From the NCBI RefSeq assembly GCF_003626755.1, contig NZ_RBCJ01000002.1:1178001-1242000 (forward strand): a stretch of 64,000 nucleotides of DNA, read 5' to 3'. The position numbers and the translations under genes were made by a program. The notes under the pieces were generated by a model, which made no database searches, was not told the DNA's origin, and saw only the letters and a program-made list of their open reading frames with translations. This document shows positions 1 through 9,236 of this stretch, one piece after another. Source of the stretch: Ulvibacterium marinum (GTDB taxonomy: Bacteria > Bacteroidota > Bacteroidia > Flavobacteriales > Flavobacteriaceae). Each line of letters starts with the position of its first letter. The stretch's first letter is position 1.

Positions 1-1799
1 CGCAGGATCTATTCAGGACCTACGGCCCCTTTTACGATGGAAAGGAAAAAAAGGGCATTGAACAGGCCAATCTTACCGTGACCATCCCAGAGTTGCTTCA
101 AAATACGGTAGTGGAAAAATGGAAGATACATAACAAGAACAATGATGCCAATCAACCGGCCCGGGATTTGGCATGGAAAGCCGTGGATACCACTAAACGT
201 TTTGTCCCTAAAACAACTATTGAAGGAAATAGCATCATTCCCGTTTCCCAAAACGGAATTGCACTTTTTTACGAGATGTCAGAAACCCAATTGGGCAGGA
301 TTTTCATTGAGGGGGATTTCCCGACCAGAACACAAATAGATATTGGTTTTAGTGAGGAATTGGATAAAAATGGTTTCCCATGGCTTTACAAACGTTTTCA
401 GGTCGGTGCGGGCATACGTTTCATTACCTCCGAATCCAAAAAAAGATATGAGAGTTTTAAGCCTTACGGATTAAAATACATGCATATTAACATTAGTGGT
501 CACGATCGTCCCGTTACGTTGAACAAAGTAGGTGTAGTCCGGCAGGTATATCCTTTTGAAAAAATAGGTCATTTTAAATGTAGTGATCCGATATTCAATA
601 AAATATGGGATGCCGGATGGCGTACATTGCAGCTCTGTGCCGAAGATACCTACACGGATACTCCTTTTCGTGAACGCGGATTGTACGCCGGCGATATGTT
701 GCCGCAGACCGCTATAACCATGGCTGCAAGTGGTGATTTGCGTTTGGTAGCCTATTCCCTAAAAGTGTTCCAGGACATGTACCGGGATGAAATGATGACC
801 GGAAAGGAAAACCGCCACAATGATTTTCCCTTGTTGACCCAAGTAACCATGAATTACTACTGCACCTATACAAACGATTGGTCATTGGCCCAAGACTATT
901 ACACCAATTATACGTCCCTTTTAAGGAACCATATCCTAAAAAAGAATAACAACGGACTTATTCCCGCTTCAAGGGTGTTTTTGGAGTGGACGGATATCAA
1001 TAGGGAGAACGCGGCAATGACGGCCTATCAGGCACTTTTGGTACATGCTATGCAAATTACCGCAAAGTGGGCTCAAAAATTTGGATTTGCAGAGGATAAA
1101 CTCTATTTCGAAAAAGAGGCCGAGCAGTTAAAAAAAGACATAAATAAGGTGCTTTGGGATTCGGACAAACAAGTGTATAGGGACGGTCTTAAATCCGACG
1201 TCCTGCTTCCAGAAAGTCATCTTACCTCCAATATTTGGCCCCTGCTTTATGATGTTACGGACAGCGAGCAAAAGCAATATGTGCTGGGGTTCTTGGAACG
1301 AGAACTTAAGGATATCGGAAATATAAGTAGAAAACGTAAAATAACTCCGTATTCCGCATTCTATCTATTCGCCCTTCTTTATCAAAATGGGAAAGCGGAT
1401 TTAGCCGAATACTTCATGAAAAAACATTGGGGAGCCATGACCCTACATTCGGCAAAACCAACGGTATGGGAAAATTTTGATATTTCCGGAAAGCAGGGAA
1501 CATCCAGTCATGCATGGAGCGGTCATCCAACTTATTTTCTTTCCACCGAAGTGCTTGGGGTAAATCTAGGCTTCCAAACCCCTTTTGACCCAAATCGTAT
1601 AGAAATAATGCCTCAATCCGCCACATTGGAATGGGCAGAGGGCACCGTGGCGCATCCGCTTGGGCCTGTATATGTTAAATGGGAAATTGATGGTGAACTA
1701 CTACGGCTGAACTACAAAACCCCTAAAGGGGCGTTAGTAAAGGTATCCCCAAAAGGCAGATTGGGCAAGTTAAATTTGATTACTACTAAATTGAACTAA
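1..1799 (+). CDS. Alpha-L-rhamnosidase-like glycoside hydrolase (GH78), 5' truncated
   Basis: The reading frame is already open at base 3, so the N-terminus lies outside the window; an internal ATG at 78 is not the real start. The visible part resembles the (alpha/alpha)6 catalytic domain of family 78 rhamnosidases, which remove terminal L-rhamnose from plant or algal glycans. Near bases 656-697 is the family signature DTPFRERGLYAGD, whose Glu in RERG corresponds to the general acid. A second Glu in the TVWENFD segment near 1461-1481 fits the general base. The C-terminal beta-sandwich follows. A secreted endo/exo-type hydrolase begins 3 bases downstream, so the two are probably co-transcribed. 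The exact substrate cannot be read from sequence. Confidence 0.8.
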   Translation, partial: QDLFRTYGPFYDGKEKKGIEQANLTVTIPELLQNTVVEKWKIHNKNNDANQPARDLAWKAVDTTKRFVPKTTIEGNSIIPVSQNGIALFYEMSETQLGRIFIEGDFPTRTQIDIGFSEELDKNGFPWLYKRFQVGAGIRFITSESKKRYESFKPYGLKYMHINISGHDRPVTLNKVGVVRQVYPFEKIGHFKCSDPIFNKIWDAGWRTLQLCAEDTYTDTPFRERGLYAGDMLPQTAITMAASGDLRLVAYSLKVFQDMYRDEMMTGKENRHNDFPLLTQVTMNYYCTYTNDWSLAQDYYTNYTSLLRNHILKKNNNGLIPASRVFLEWTDINRENAAMTAYQALLVHAMQITAKWAQKFGFAEDKLYFEKEAEQLKKDINKVLWDSDKQVYRDGLKSDVLLPESHLTSNIWPLLYDVTDSEQKQYVLGFLERELKDIGNISRKRKITPYSAFYLFALLYQNGKADLAEYFMKKHWGAMTLHSAKPTVWENFDISGKQGTSSHAWSGHPTYFLSTEVLGVNLGFQTPFDPNRIEIMPQSATLEWAEGTVAHPLGPVYVKWEIDGELLRLNYKTPKGALVKVSPKGRLGKLNLITTKLN

Positions 1800-1802
1800 A
1801 TT

Positions 1803-2642
1803 ATGAAAACTAAAAAGGGACTACTTACTGTTTTTTCAATGTGCTTGCTATATGCCTCGGCAGCCCAAGATCTTAGGCTGATGTCCTACAATATAAAATA
1901 TGACAATACCAACGATACCGTAAACAACTGGAACGATCGCAAAGAAGCCCTTGTTCAACTACTTCAACATTACGAAGCCTCTTTCATCGGTACCCAGGAG
2001 GTATTGCATCGGCAATTGACCTATATTGATAGTGCCTTGACTGGTTTTGCCTATATCGGAGTTGGACGCGATGATGGCAAGCAAAAGGGGGAGTACTCCC
2101 CTATTCACTATGACTCCACGCGTTATAAGGTCATAAAGAGCAATACATTTTGGCTTTCGGAGAGCCCTGATAAAATTTCCGTGGGTTGGGACGCCGCTAT
2201 GGAACGCATCTGTACCTATGGGTTATTTGAGGAAAAAGAGACCGGCAAAAAGCTTTATGTCTTCAATACCCATTTTGATCATATTGGAAAAGTGGCAAGA
2301 AAAAAATCCGCTGAACTCCTTATTCAAAAAATAGAGGAGGTAAATAAGGAAAAGCTTCCTGTGGTATTGATGGGCGACTTGAACCTGACCCCCAATGAAG
2401 CACCCATACAGTATTTAAAGAGTAAACTTTCCGATGCACAAGGGGCGTCCCTAAAACCATTTTACGGTCCCACCGGGACTTTCAACGGGTTTAATCAAAA
2501 AATGGTGCTAGACAGACGTATCGACTATATTTTTGTACAATCCCTAAAAGTTGAAGCGTATATCCATATTGACGACCGCATGGAAAACAACAAGCACATT
2601 TCCGATCATTTACCCGTATTAATTTCTGTACAGAACCAGTAA
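1803..2642 (+). CDS. Secreted endonuclease/exonuclease/phosphatase family protein
   Basis: A protein of 279 residues with an N-terminal signal peptide (MKTKKGLLTV... ending near AAQD). It has the EEP fold markers: MSYNIKYDN at the start of the mature protein, GTQEV with the metal-binding Glu, MGDLNLTPNE, DYIFV and the terminal SDHLPV with catalytic Asp-His. The family contains DNases, sphingomyelinases and inositol phosphatases. Secreted copies beside glycoside hydrolases are common in Bacteroidetes, but their substrate is unknown. It starts 3 bases after the rhamnosidase stop, and its own TAA stop overlaps the next ATG (TAATG), so translation is probably coupled in both directions. Confidence 0.85.
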   Translation: MKTKKGLLTVFSMCLLYASAAQDLRLMSYNIKYDNTNDTVNNWNDRKEALVQLLQHYEASFIGTQEVLHRQLTYIDSALTGFAYIGVGRDDGKQKGEYSPIHYDSTRYKVIKSNTFWLSESPDKISVGWDAAMERICTYGLFEEKETGKKLYVFNTHFDHIGKVARKKSAELLIQKIEEVNKEKLPVVLMGDLNLTPNEAPIQYLKSKLSDAQGASLKPFYGPTGTFNGFNQKMVLDRRIDYIFVQSLKVEAYIHIDDRMENNKHISDHLPVLISVQNQ

Positions 2643-3247
2643 TGTATATCCCTGAACACAACAAAAACGAAAACTGGGACGAAATCAAGGATTTCATCCG
2701 TCAAAATAGCTTCGGTATCTTGGTAAATCGATATGACAACAAACCTTGGGCGACCCATATTCCATTGGAGCTTGAAGTAAATGAAAATGGAAAGAATGTT
2801 CTTGTAGGCCATATAGCCAAGGCCAACCCTCAATGGAAAACCTTTTCCGAAAATGAAGAGGTGCTCTGCATCTTCAATGGTCCGCATGCCTATGTTTCTT
2901 CCTCTTGGTACAAGGAAGAGGAAGTACCTACTTGGAACTACATTGCCGTACATGTGTACGGAAAACCAAAAATCTTGGACGAAGCAATGGTGATGGCTTC
3001 CTTACACAGATTAGTGGACAAATATGAACAAGGTTCAAAAAACCCCATTTCATTACAAAATATGTCTCCCAAAACTTTGAGACAGGTTAAAGGTATTGTA
3101 GGCTTTCAAATTGAGATTACGGACATACAGGCAAAGTACAAGCTATCGCAAAACAGGGAAAATGACCACGAACAGATTATTAAGGAGCTTGAGAAACGAC
3201 AAGATGCGGGAAGTAAGGCCGTTTCGGGACATATGAAAAAACGATAA
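2642..3247 (+). CDS. PaiB-type FMN-binding protein
   Basis: A cytosolic protein of 201 residues that matches the FMN-binding negative transcriptional regulator family (Bacillus PaiB). It opens with the typical MYIPEHN segment and carries a split-barrel flavin fold (NSFGILVNRYD, WATHIPLEL, HAYVSSSWY, VPTWNYIAVHVYG). The WxxxHxPL and PTWNY signatures are characteristic of this family. PaiB represses sporulation and protease genes in Bacillus; in flavobacteria the role is not established and an FMN-dependent redox role is equally possible. The start ATG shares its A with the stop of the preceding gene. Confidence 0.8.
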   Translation: MYIPEHNKNENWDEIKDFIRQNSFGILVNRYDNKPWATHIPLELEVNENGKNVLVGHIAKANPQWKTFSENEEVLCIFNGPHAYVSSSWYKEEEVPTWNYIAVHVYGKPKILDEAMVMASLHRLVDKYEQGSKNPISLQNMSPKTLRQVKGIVGFQIEITDIQAKYKLSQNRENDHEQIIKELEKRQDAGSKAVSGHMKKR

Positions 3248-3310
3248 GCCGATTATTTTTTTCGTAAGCCTAAATTATTGACTACTTTGTAGTAATCAAT
3301 AGCAACCGAA

Positions 3311-4264
3311 ATGAAAACTAGAAGAACTTTTTTGAAACAAGCGGCGTTGGGTGCCACGGCAATTTCCCTTCCCTCGACTTCCGCCTTTGGAAATCCTTTA
3401 CTACCAAACTCTCCGGAAATGAAAGAACCTAAAATTTCCTTGGCACAATGGTCCTTGCACAGGACTTTGGAAAAAGGAAACCTATTGGCCATAGATTTTG
3501 CCAGTATCTCAAAAAACAGCTATGGCATAGATGCCGTGGAATATGTGAATCAATTTTATGTGGATCATGCAACAGATGAAGGATTTTGGAATACTATGAA
3601 GGGAAGAGCCAATAATTCTGGGGTAAAAAGCCAGTTAATTATGGTTGATAATGAGGGTGAGTTGGGAAATCCAAAGGACGATGAGCGAAAAAAAGCGGTA
3701 GAAAATCACTATAAATGGATCCATGCGGCCAAAATTCTAGGTTGTCATTCCATTCGGGTAAACGCATTTGGCCAGGGAACAAAAGAGGAATTAAAACAGC
3801 CCTTGATCTCCGGTCTTGGGGCGTTGGCGGAATATGGGGCCACGGAAAAAATCAATGTACTTATCGAAAATCACGGTCTCCATACCTCGGATGGAAAATA
3901 CATGACCGATATCATCAAGTCCGTAGACAACCCATATTTGGGAACCTTGCCCGACTTTGGCAATTGGTGTCTGAGCAAGGAATGGGGAAGTACCCAGAAC
4001 AATACGTGCGATCAGGTCTATGATCGGTATCAAGGTCTAAAGGATTTTTTACCTTATGCGAAAGGTGTTAGTGCCAAATCCTATCATTTTGACGCGGAAG
4101 GTAACGAAACCATCATGGATTACGCAAGGTTGTTACAAATAGTAAAGGATGCTGGTTTTGATGGTTATATCGGTATCGAATTCGAGGGTGAGAATATGAA
4201 CGAACCTGAGGGAATTAAGGCAACCAAAGCTCTGATAGAAAGGATTTGGAAAGGACTGGATTAG
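3311..4264 (+). CDS. Tat-exported sugar phosphate isomerase/epimerase-like TIM barrel protein
   Basis: A protein of 317 residues. The N-terminus MKTRRTFLKQAALGATA is a twin-arginine (RRTFLK) export signal. The mature part is an AP-endonuclease-2-like TIM barrel of the xylose isomerase-like family (SLAQWSLHRTLEKG, CHSIRVNAFGQG, VLIENHGLHTSDGKY, PDFGNW, YIGIEFEGE). Glu of LIENHG, Asp of LPDFGNW, His of KSYHFD and the final Glu are candidate metal ligands. Such proteins are frequent in Bacteroidetes sugar loci, and 3-keto-sugar or inositol-type substrates have been proposed for relatives. Its position after the rhamnosidase cluster suggests, but does not prove, a sugar-processing role in the periplasm. 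Confidence 0.75.
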   Translation: MKTRRTFLKQAALGATAISLPSTSAFGNPLLPNSPEMKEPKISLAQWSLHRTLEKGNLLAIDFASISKNSYGIDAVEYVNQFYVDHATDEGFWNTMKGRANNSGVKSQLIMVDNEGELGNPKDDERKKAVENHYKWIHAAKILGCHSIRVNAFGQGTKEELKQPLISGLGALAEYGATEKINVLIENHGLHTSDGKYMTDIIKSVDNPYLGTLPDFGNWCLSKEWGSTQNNTCDQVYDRYQGLKDFLPYAKGVSAKSYHFDAEGNETIMDYARLLQIVKDAGFDGYIGIEFEGENMNEPEGIKATKALIERIWKGLD

Positions 4265-4365
4265 GTAGTTACACATGTACGACCTTCTGGAGAATAATAG
4301 TATAGTTTCATGGATCGTTTGCCTTCCTTGCCATTTAGTGAAAGAATTACCAAGCATTTAGATTT

Positions 4366-5520
4366 ATGGATATACCCATACATATCGACTTTGTAGCCGT
4401 AGTCATTATTCTCGGGGTCTTTCTGGGGCTTTTTATTTCCTTTTTTATCATCAAAAAATCGCTAAAGAAAAACTTCCCTAATCTTTTCATGGGCCTTTTT
4501 ATCCTTTCCCTGGCATTGGTTATGCTAGAGGGATGGTTAAATTACACCGGATATATTCTCAAGTTTTTATGGTTGTCCAATTTTTCCGAACCCTTGAATT
4601 TTCTGATGGCCGCTTTACTCTATCTGTTTGTGGATGCTCAGCTAACTCCCAATAGAAAAAAAAGATATTGGCTACATTTCATTCCTTCAATACTTTGGTT
4701 GAGCATCTGTATGTTTTATTTCCTACAGCCCGAAGAAGTCAAATACAATGACTCTATTGAGGTTATGCAATTGAATATTCCCAAGATTAAGGAAAACCCT
4801 CCATTTTCGGATAACCCTTTGGGAATCCGATCCTATGTCAATGTTTTGACCGGAATCTATTTTGCCATTTACATCGCCCTAGGCCTAAGGAAGCTTATGC
4901 TAAAGGCTAGGGATATGGGAGAGTCCTTAGTGAGGACTACAAACAAAACGCTCAAATCCGTACGCAATATCTCGTATCACGCATTGATAGTTGTTGTAAT
5001 CTTCATACTGGTTAAGCTTTTATTCAAAAATGATGTCGGGGACTATTTTATCTTTCTCTATTTATCCTTTATGATCTTTATTACCACCGTACAAATTATG
5101 AACCGGTCCAACTATTACGATGAAGTCTCCACTTTTTTGGAAGTCCCGACCCTGAAGTACAAAAAATCATCCCTGGAGGAAACCAAAAAAAATAGTATCC
5201 TGGATAATATCGTTTCCCAAATGGAAAATGAAAAATACTACACTCGAAGTACGGCTTCGCTATCAGGATTGGCCAAGGCCATTCACGAAACACCACACCA
5301 TGTTTCCCAAGTCATCAACGAAAAAATGGACCAGTCTTTTTTTGAACTTCTGGCGACCTATAGAGTAAGGGAGGCCAAGGCCATCCTTAAAACGGACATA
5401 GGCAAAAAATTGACTATTGAGGAAGTGGCCGAGCGGGTAGGATACAATTCCAAATCGGCCTTTAATTCAGCATTTAAAAAGATTACTTCAGAAACCCCCT
5501 CTTCCTTTAGAGACTCATAA
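4366..5520 (+). CDS. AraC-family transcriptional regulator with N-terminal membrane domain
   Basis: A protein of 384 residues. Residues about 8-240 contain roughly seven hydrophobic segments (FVAVVIILGVFLGLFISFFI, LFMGLFILSLALVMLEG and others). A cytosolic AraC/XylS domain follows from about residue 280, with two helix-turn-helix units (LSGLAKAIHETPHHVSQVIN and LTIEEVAERVGYNSKSAFNSAF) and the conserved end KKITSETPSSFR. This 7TM-AraC layout is common in Bacteroidetes and is presumed to couple a membrane signal to transcription. The downstream acyltransferase is 122 bases away and could be its target. No ligand is evident. Confidence 0.85.
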   Translation: MDIPIHIDFVAVVIILGVFLGLFISFFIIKKSLKKNFPNLFMGLFILSLALVMLEGWLNYTGYILKFLWLSNFSEPLNFLMAALLYLFVDAQLTPNRKKRYWLHFIPSILWLSICMFYFLQPEEVKYNDSIEVMQLNIPKIKENPPFSDNPLGIRSYVNVLTGIYFAIYIALGLRKLMLKARDMGESLVRTTNKTLKSVRNISYHALIVVVIFILVKLLFKNDVGDYFIFLYLSFMIFITTVQIMNRSNYYDEVSTFLEVPTLKYKKSSLEETKKNSILDNIVSQMENEKYYTRSTASLSGLAKAIHETPHHVSQVINEKMDQSFFELLATYRVREAKAILKTDIGKKLTIEEVAERVGYNSKSAFNSAFKKITSETPSSFRDS

Positions 5521-5642
5521 ACAACTGACAATCAGTATTTTTTTGTGCTTCCCGATAAGGACGAACACCGTACTTATAGGGAAAGTCGTTTGTAACGCTT
5601 GTTCAACCATAGCTTTGTTTCATAATCAAAAAACAAACAACA

Positions 5643-6830
5643 ATGAGTACACGAACAATGCCCGAAAAAAGAAGAAAATATTTCGTTGATTGGTTAAGGA
5701 TTGCCTTGATCATAAGCGTATTCTTTTTCCATGTGGGTATGATTTTCAGACCAGAACAGTGGCATGTGAACAGCATTGAGAGTTTTCCGTTCTTAGACCC
5801 AATCATGTGGTGGCTACACCTATGGCGAATGCCCCTTCTTTTTTTGGTATCAGGGATCGGAACATTTTATGCCATCGGCCATAGGACTACTTGGCAATAT
5901 ATAAAAGAGCGACTTAGAAGATTGTACATTCCGTTCACTTTCGGCTTCTTTACCTTGGTTCCTCTTATGGTATATGTAGAACGTATAGATAAGTATGGCT
6001 CTTTGTGGAACTTTATCCCCCATATGTTTGATGGCGGCCCTTACCCGGCTGGAAACATTTCATGGCATCACCTATGGTTTATTTTGTATCTACTTTTGAT
6101 ATCCTTACTGATCGCCCCATTTTTAAACTATACCAGAAGTGGTCATTATAATATGATCAGAGGTAGGCTAATTCATATGGCTTCTAAAAAAATGGGATTG
6201 AACCTAGTCTTGCCGGTTATCATTTTGTCTCAAATCTATTTGAGACAGTACTTCCCGAATAGTACTCACGCGTTAGCTAACGACTGGGCTTATTTTGTCT
6301 ACTATCTATTATTCTTTTTAAGTGGATTTATGCTGTTTACCAGTAACAAGGTAATTGAGGCGTTGGCCCAGCAGCGGCTGTTATATTTAGCCCAGACCCT
6401 CATTAGTAGCGCTATCTACTTCATTACCATTTATTTGATTGATAACGAAAGTATTCGATATTACATGTATATGGTGGTAAGTATTGTAGCCGCTTGGTCC
6501 TGTGGGTTGACTGCCTTGGGATACTTCAAAAAGTACTTTGATCAGAACCATAGGTATAGAAAAGTATTAAATGAAGCTATTTATCCCTTTTACTTATTGC
6601 ATCAACCTGCCTTAATTTTTGTGGGTTATTTTGTACTGCAATGGGATATCTCCTATGGAGCACAGGCTATTTTGATAACCCTACTCTCGTTAGCGGCTAT
6701 CATTTTTTGTTATTGGCTTATCATAAGGAGGTTTAATGTCCTGAGAGTTGTCTTTGGTATGAAACCAAGACCCAAAAAGCAAGTGCCTGCAATCGGTCAA
6801 ATTGCAAAATCTCCCGTATTGGATAAATAA
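5643..6830 (+). CDS. Acyltransferase 3 family membrane protein
   Basis: An integral membrane protein of 395 residues with about ten transmembrane segments. It starts with the family motif YFVDWLRIALIISVFFFHVGM, where the His of FFFHVGM is the proposed catalytic residue of acyltransferase-3/OpgC-like enzymes. The segment WRMPLLFLVSGIGTF corresponds to the second conserved RxPLFxxxSG motif. These enzymes transfer acyl groups (acetyl, succinyl) to sugars of surface polysaccharides or lipids. The C-terminus is a short basic cytosolic tail. A DUF6090 gene follows after 26 bases, suggesting an operon. The acceptor is unknown. Confidence 0.85.
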   Translation: MSTRTMPEKRRKYFVDWLRIALIISVFFFHVGMIFRPEQWHVNSIESFPFLDPIMWWLHLWRMPLLFLVSGIGTFYAIGHRTTWQYIKERLRRLYIPFTFGFFTLVPLMVYVERIDKYGSLWNFIPHMFDGGPYPAGNISWHHLWFILYLLLISLLIAPFLNYTRSGHYNMIRGRLIHMASKKMGLNLVLPVIILSQIYLRQYFPNSTHALANDWAYFVYYLLFFLSGFMLFTSNKVIEALAQQRLLYLAQTLISSAIYFITIYLIDNESIRYYMYMVVSIVAAWSCGLTALGYFKKYFDQNHRYRKVLNEAIYPFYLLHQPALIFVGYFVLQWDISYGAQAILITLLSLAAIIFCYWLIIRRFNVLRVVFGMKPRPKKQVPAIGQIAKSPVLDK

Positions 6831-6856
6831 AAAATCAACCATAAAATAGTATAAAA

Positions 6857-7564
6857 ATGAAACTATTCAGAAAAATACGGCAGTCCCTAATTAAAGAAGG
6901 GAATCTAAAGAGATACTTGCTTTATGCCTTAGGCGAAATTCTGTTGGTCATGATTGGTATCAGTTTGGCTTTTCAGGTAAATAATTGGAACGACAATCGA
7001 ACAAAAAAAGCCTCTGAACTCAGGTACTATGAAAACATTAAGGAACAAATAAAAGATGACAAGGGACTAATCCTTGAGCAAATGGAATTAAACAATGGTT
7101 TTGGGGTTCAATTTAACTATGCGAATAAAATTCTAGAAAGCAACGATAGAAGCAAAATGGATACTCTTGGGCTAATAGCCCGTAACCTTACCCAATACAC
7201 CGATTTTGATCGACAGGGCAACATTTATGAAACTATGGTGAACAGCGGGGAAGTTAAACTCCTACGCAATCATCAAATTATAAATGGACTTCGGCTACTG
7301 GAGGAAAAGTACTTATACATAAACCGAATGGAAAATATTCATTACGATGCGATGATGAAATATGTAGTGCCAAGCATCACTCCAGTTCTAAGGTTTTCTA
7401 ACGGCACTATTGTGGACCCTGATAAAGTTTATGACTTTAAATTTCAAAATCTTGTGGTATCATTGCTTCAGATTATGAATGAAAAGGACAAGGTCTATAA
7501 TGAGGCACTAAGTGAGATTGAAATGATTACTGCCTTAATCGACGAAGAATTAAAACGTGATTAG
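6857..7564 (+). CDS. DUF6090 family single-pass membrane protein
   Basis: A protein of 235 residues with the distinctive flavobacterial DUF6090 N-terminus: a basic amphipathic start (MKLFRKIRQSLIKEGNLKRY) followed by one membrane helix with the motif YALGEILLVMIGISLAFQVNNWND. The rest is a helical, largely charged soluble domain. The family is widespread and multi-copy in Flavobacteriia and has no established function. It follows the acyltransferase closely. The stop at 7564 is followed by a gene-poor stretch. Confidence 0.8.
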   Translation: MKLFRKIRQSLIKEGNLKRYLLYALGEILLVMIGISLAFQVNNWNDNRTKKASELRYYENIKEQIKDDKGLILEQMELNNGFGVQFNYANKILESNDRSKMDTLGLIARNLTQYTDFDRQGNIYETMVNSGEVKLLRNHQIINGLRLLEEKYLYINRMENIHYDAMMKYVVPSITPVLRFSNGTIVDPDKVYDFKFQNLVVSLLQIMNEKDKVYNEALSEIEMITALIDEELKRD

Positions 7565-8033
7565 GGAATAAGCCCTTACCCCTAAATCCATCCCCTATTC
7601 TAAATATTTAAATAGCTTTTAAGCAGCTAATTATCAGTGTATTATCTTTATTTTTGAAGTCCAAAATAATTTTAACAACTTAACATAAACCAAATCATGA
7701 AAAAAATACACAAGGTGCCCATAACACCTCAAGCAGCTCTTTGTCAATCAAAAATTAATAGTTAGCAATCGAAGAATGAAAAATTAGTGCTGTTATTTAT
7801 GTTTTTCACCACTACCTAATCAGTTTAGGGTAATCATACCATCAGCAGTACTAATAAAGATATAGGTAATGGAGAAACTCTTTTTGGAGCCTTTGCTTTA
7901 ATGGGTACTCAAAGTTTATGGAAATACAGTTATAGAGGGTACTAACAATTTGCTCGAAAATTTGTCTTAAAGTGATTTCGTTTTTAAATTATTACTTTCA
8001 TCCAATCAATTTAAAACCCCTAAAGTCTTGTAA
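7565..8033 (+). other. 469-bp stretch without an intact gene; possible decayed small gene
   Basis: No intact gene was seen. A TATTTTTG sequence at 7649-7656 fits the -7 consensus but has no clear -33 TTG. At 7776 an ATG opens a frame that would read MKKLVLLFMFFTTT, a typical signal peptide, if one base were restored in the A-run after the ATG; as it stands the frame stops at once. Further on (about 7868-7945) is an open segment ending with SLWKYSYRGY and then a stop. Together these look like a degraded secreted-protein gene, but the evidence is weak and chance is possible. A 22-codon frame starting at 7697 is likewise unsupported. Confidence 0.25.
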
Positions 8034-8609
8034 ATGGAAGTTGGGCGACTCAATACATCCATTGATACATATAACAAGGAGTTAACCCTAAAATCCCGCA
8101 ATGCATTTGCCGCATTATGCGTTGAAAAGACTTTTTTGAAAGGTGACCTATTGTTAAATCTCAATCAGTCAGATAGATGGGAGTATGTTCTAGTACAGGG
8201 CATCGCCCGTACTTTTTTATTGAATACCGAAGGTGAGGAAATTACACTTTCCTTTTTCGAGGACAATACTATTCTACCACCCTACGTAACCCGGACCAAG
8301 AATGGGAGGTCTCTGTTGTATTGCGAAGCTATAACGAATTGCACCTTTGCCCGGTTGGATGCAAAAGCCTTTGAAGCCTTAATGGTTGAAAATCTGGAAA
8401 TACGCGATTTTGGGAATACTGTATTACGGCAAGAACTATTGCAAAAGGTAGACAAAGAGATCCAAATGGCCTCATGGACCGCAAAAGCACGTCTAGAGCA
8501 GTTCCGAAAGGATTTTAGCATGTTAGAGAACAATGTCCCCCACCCAATGATAGCATCATATTTAGGCATTACGAATGTTTCCCTTAGTCGATTGCGAAAA
8601 CAGCTCTAA
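8034..8609 (+). CDS. Crp/Fnr-family regulator (small Bacteroidetes type)
   Basis: A protein of 191 residues with an N-terminal cyclic-nucleotide-binding-like beta barrel (FLKGDLLLNLNQSDRWEYVLVQGIARTFL) and a short C-terminal winged helix ending SYLGITNVSLSRLRKQL. This is the common Bacteroidetes form without the Cys cluster of true FNR. The recognition helix lacks the E-x-x-x-R pair typical of CRP and FNR, so it should bind another sequence than the TGA-type boxes found later in the window. It precedes a membrane protein and an alpha/beta hydrolase lipoprotein in the same direction with short gaps, and may control them. Confidence 0.8.
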   Translation: MEVGRLNTSIDTYNKELTLKSRNAFAALCVEKTFLKGDLLLNLNQSDRWEYVLVQGIARTFLLNTEGEEITLSFFEDNTILPPYVTRTKNGRSLLYCEAITNCTFARLDAKAFEALMVENLEIRDFGNTVLRQELLQKVDKEIQMASWTAKARLEQFRKDFSMLENNVPHPMIASYLGITNVSLSRLRKQL

Positions 8610-8630
8610 ATTGCTTTTTATCATTTGTTA

Positions 8631-9236
8631 ATGGAAGCCTTAAGTTACTTTCATTCCTTTGTGGAAAGCAAAGTGATGAAAAGCATACATAGTATTGTAA
8701 ATGCCAATCTGAAAGGGAAAAAGGTAGTGTTCCTTTTTCTGCTCTCCACGCTGGTCTATATCTTCATGATCAGTGTAACCATTCCCCATGTGATGGAACA
8801 TGCACGGGGTATGTCTCTTTTGGATATGATGCCCTTGGGCTATGATTTTGAATATGTTCAGGCTCTGTTCAATTCTCTGGGCGAAGCGGGCAGGCATGCC
8901 TATCTCTATCGCCAAATTCCTATAGATATGGCTTACCCATTTCTTTTTGCCATCACCTATAGTCTGGTGCTTGCCTTTTTTTTGAAAAAACTGAATAAGT
9001 TGGAAGGACCGTTTTTCTATTTCTGCTTACTGCCTTTTATTGCAGGATTGGCAGACTATGCCGAGAATTTCGGCGTAGTGGTGTTGTTAACAAATTATCC
9101 GGATTTTTCAATACTTTCTGTAACAATAACCAGTATTTTTAGTCTTACAAAAAGCTGTATTACCACAATATTTTTTTTGGTCTTAACCGGGACACTTATC
9201 CTAGTTGCACTTAAATCCATAAACAAAAAGAAATGA
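8631..9236 (+). CDS. Unrecognised four-helix membrane protein
   Basis: No family recognised. The first ATG is at 8631; a second in-frame ATG at 8676 gives a protein beginning MKSIHSIVNANLKGKK, and its upstream GGAAAG makes it a serious alternative. Four hydrophobic segments are visible: VVFLFLLSTLVYIFMISVTI, MAYPFLFAITYSLVLAFFL, FFYFCLLPFIAGLADYAENF and TTIFFLVLTGTLILVAL. The loop after the first segment (DMMPLGYDFEYVQALFNSLGEAGRHAY) is probably extracytoplasmic. Its last bases overlap the next gene by the ATGA arrangement, so it is translationally coupled to the hydrolase lipoprotein. Confidence 0.65.
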   Translation: MEALSYFHSFVESKVMKSIHSIVNANLKGKKVVFLFLLSTLVYIFMISVTIPHVMEHARGMSLLDMMPLGYDFEYVQALFNSLGEAGRHAYLYRQIPIDMAYPFLFAITYSLVLAFFLKKLNKLEGPFFYFCLLPFIAGLADYAENFGVVVLLTNYPDFSILSVTITSIFSLTKSCITTIFFLVLTGTLILVALKSINKKK

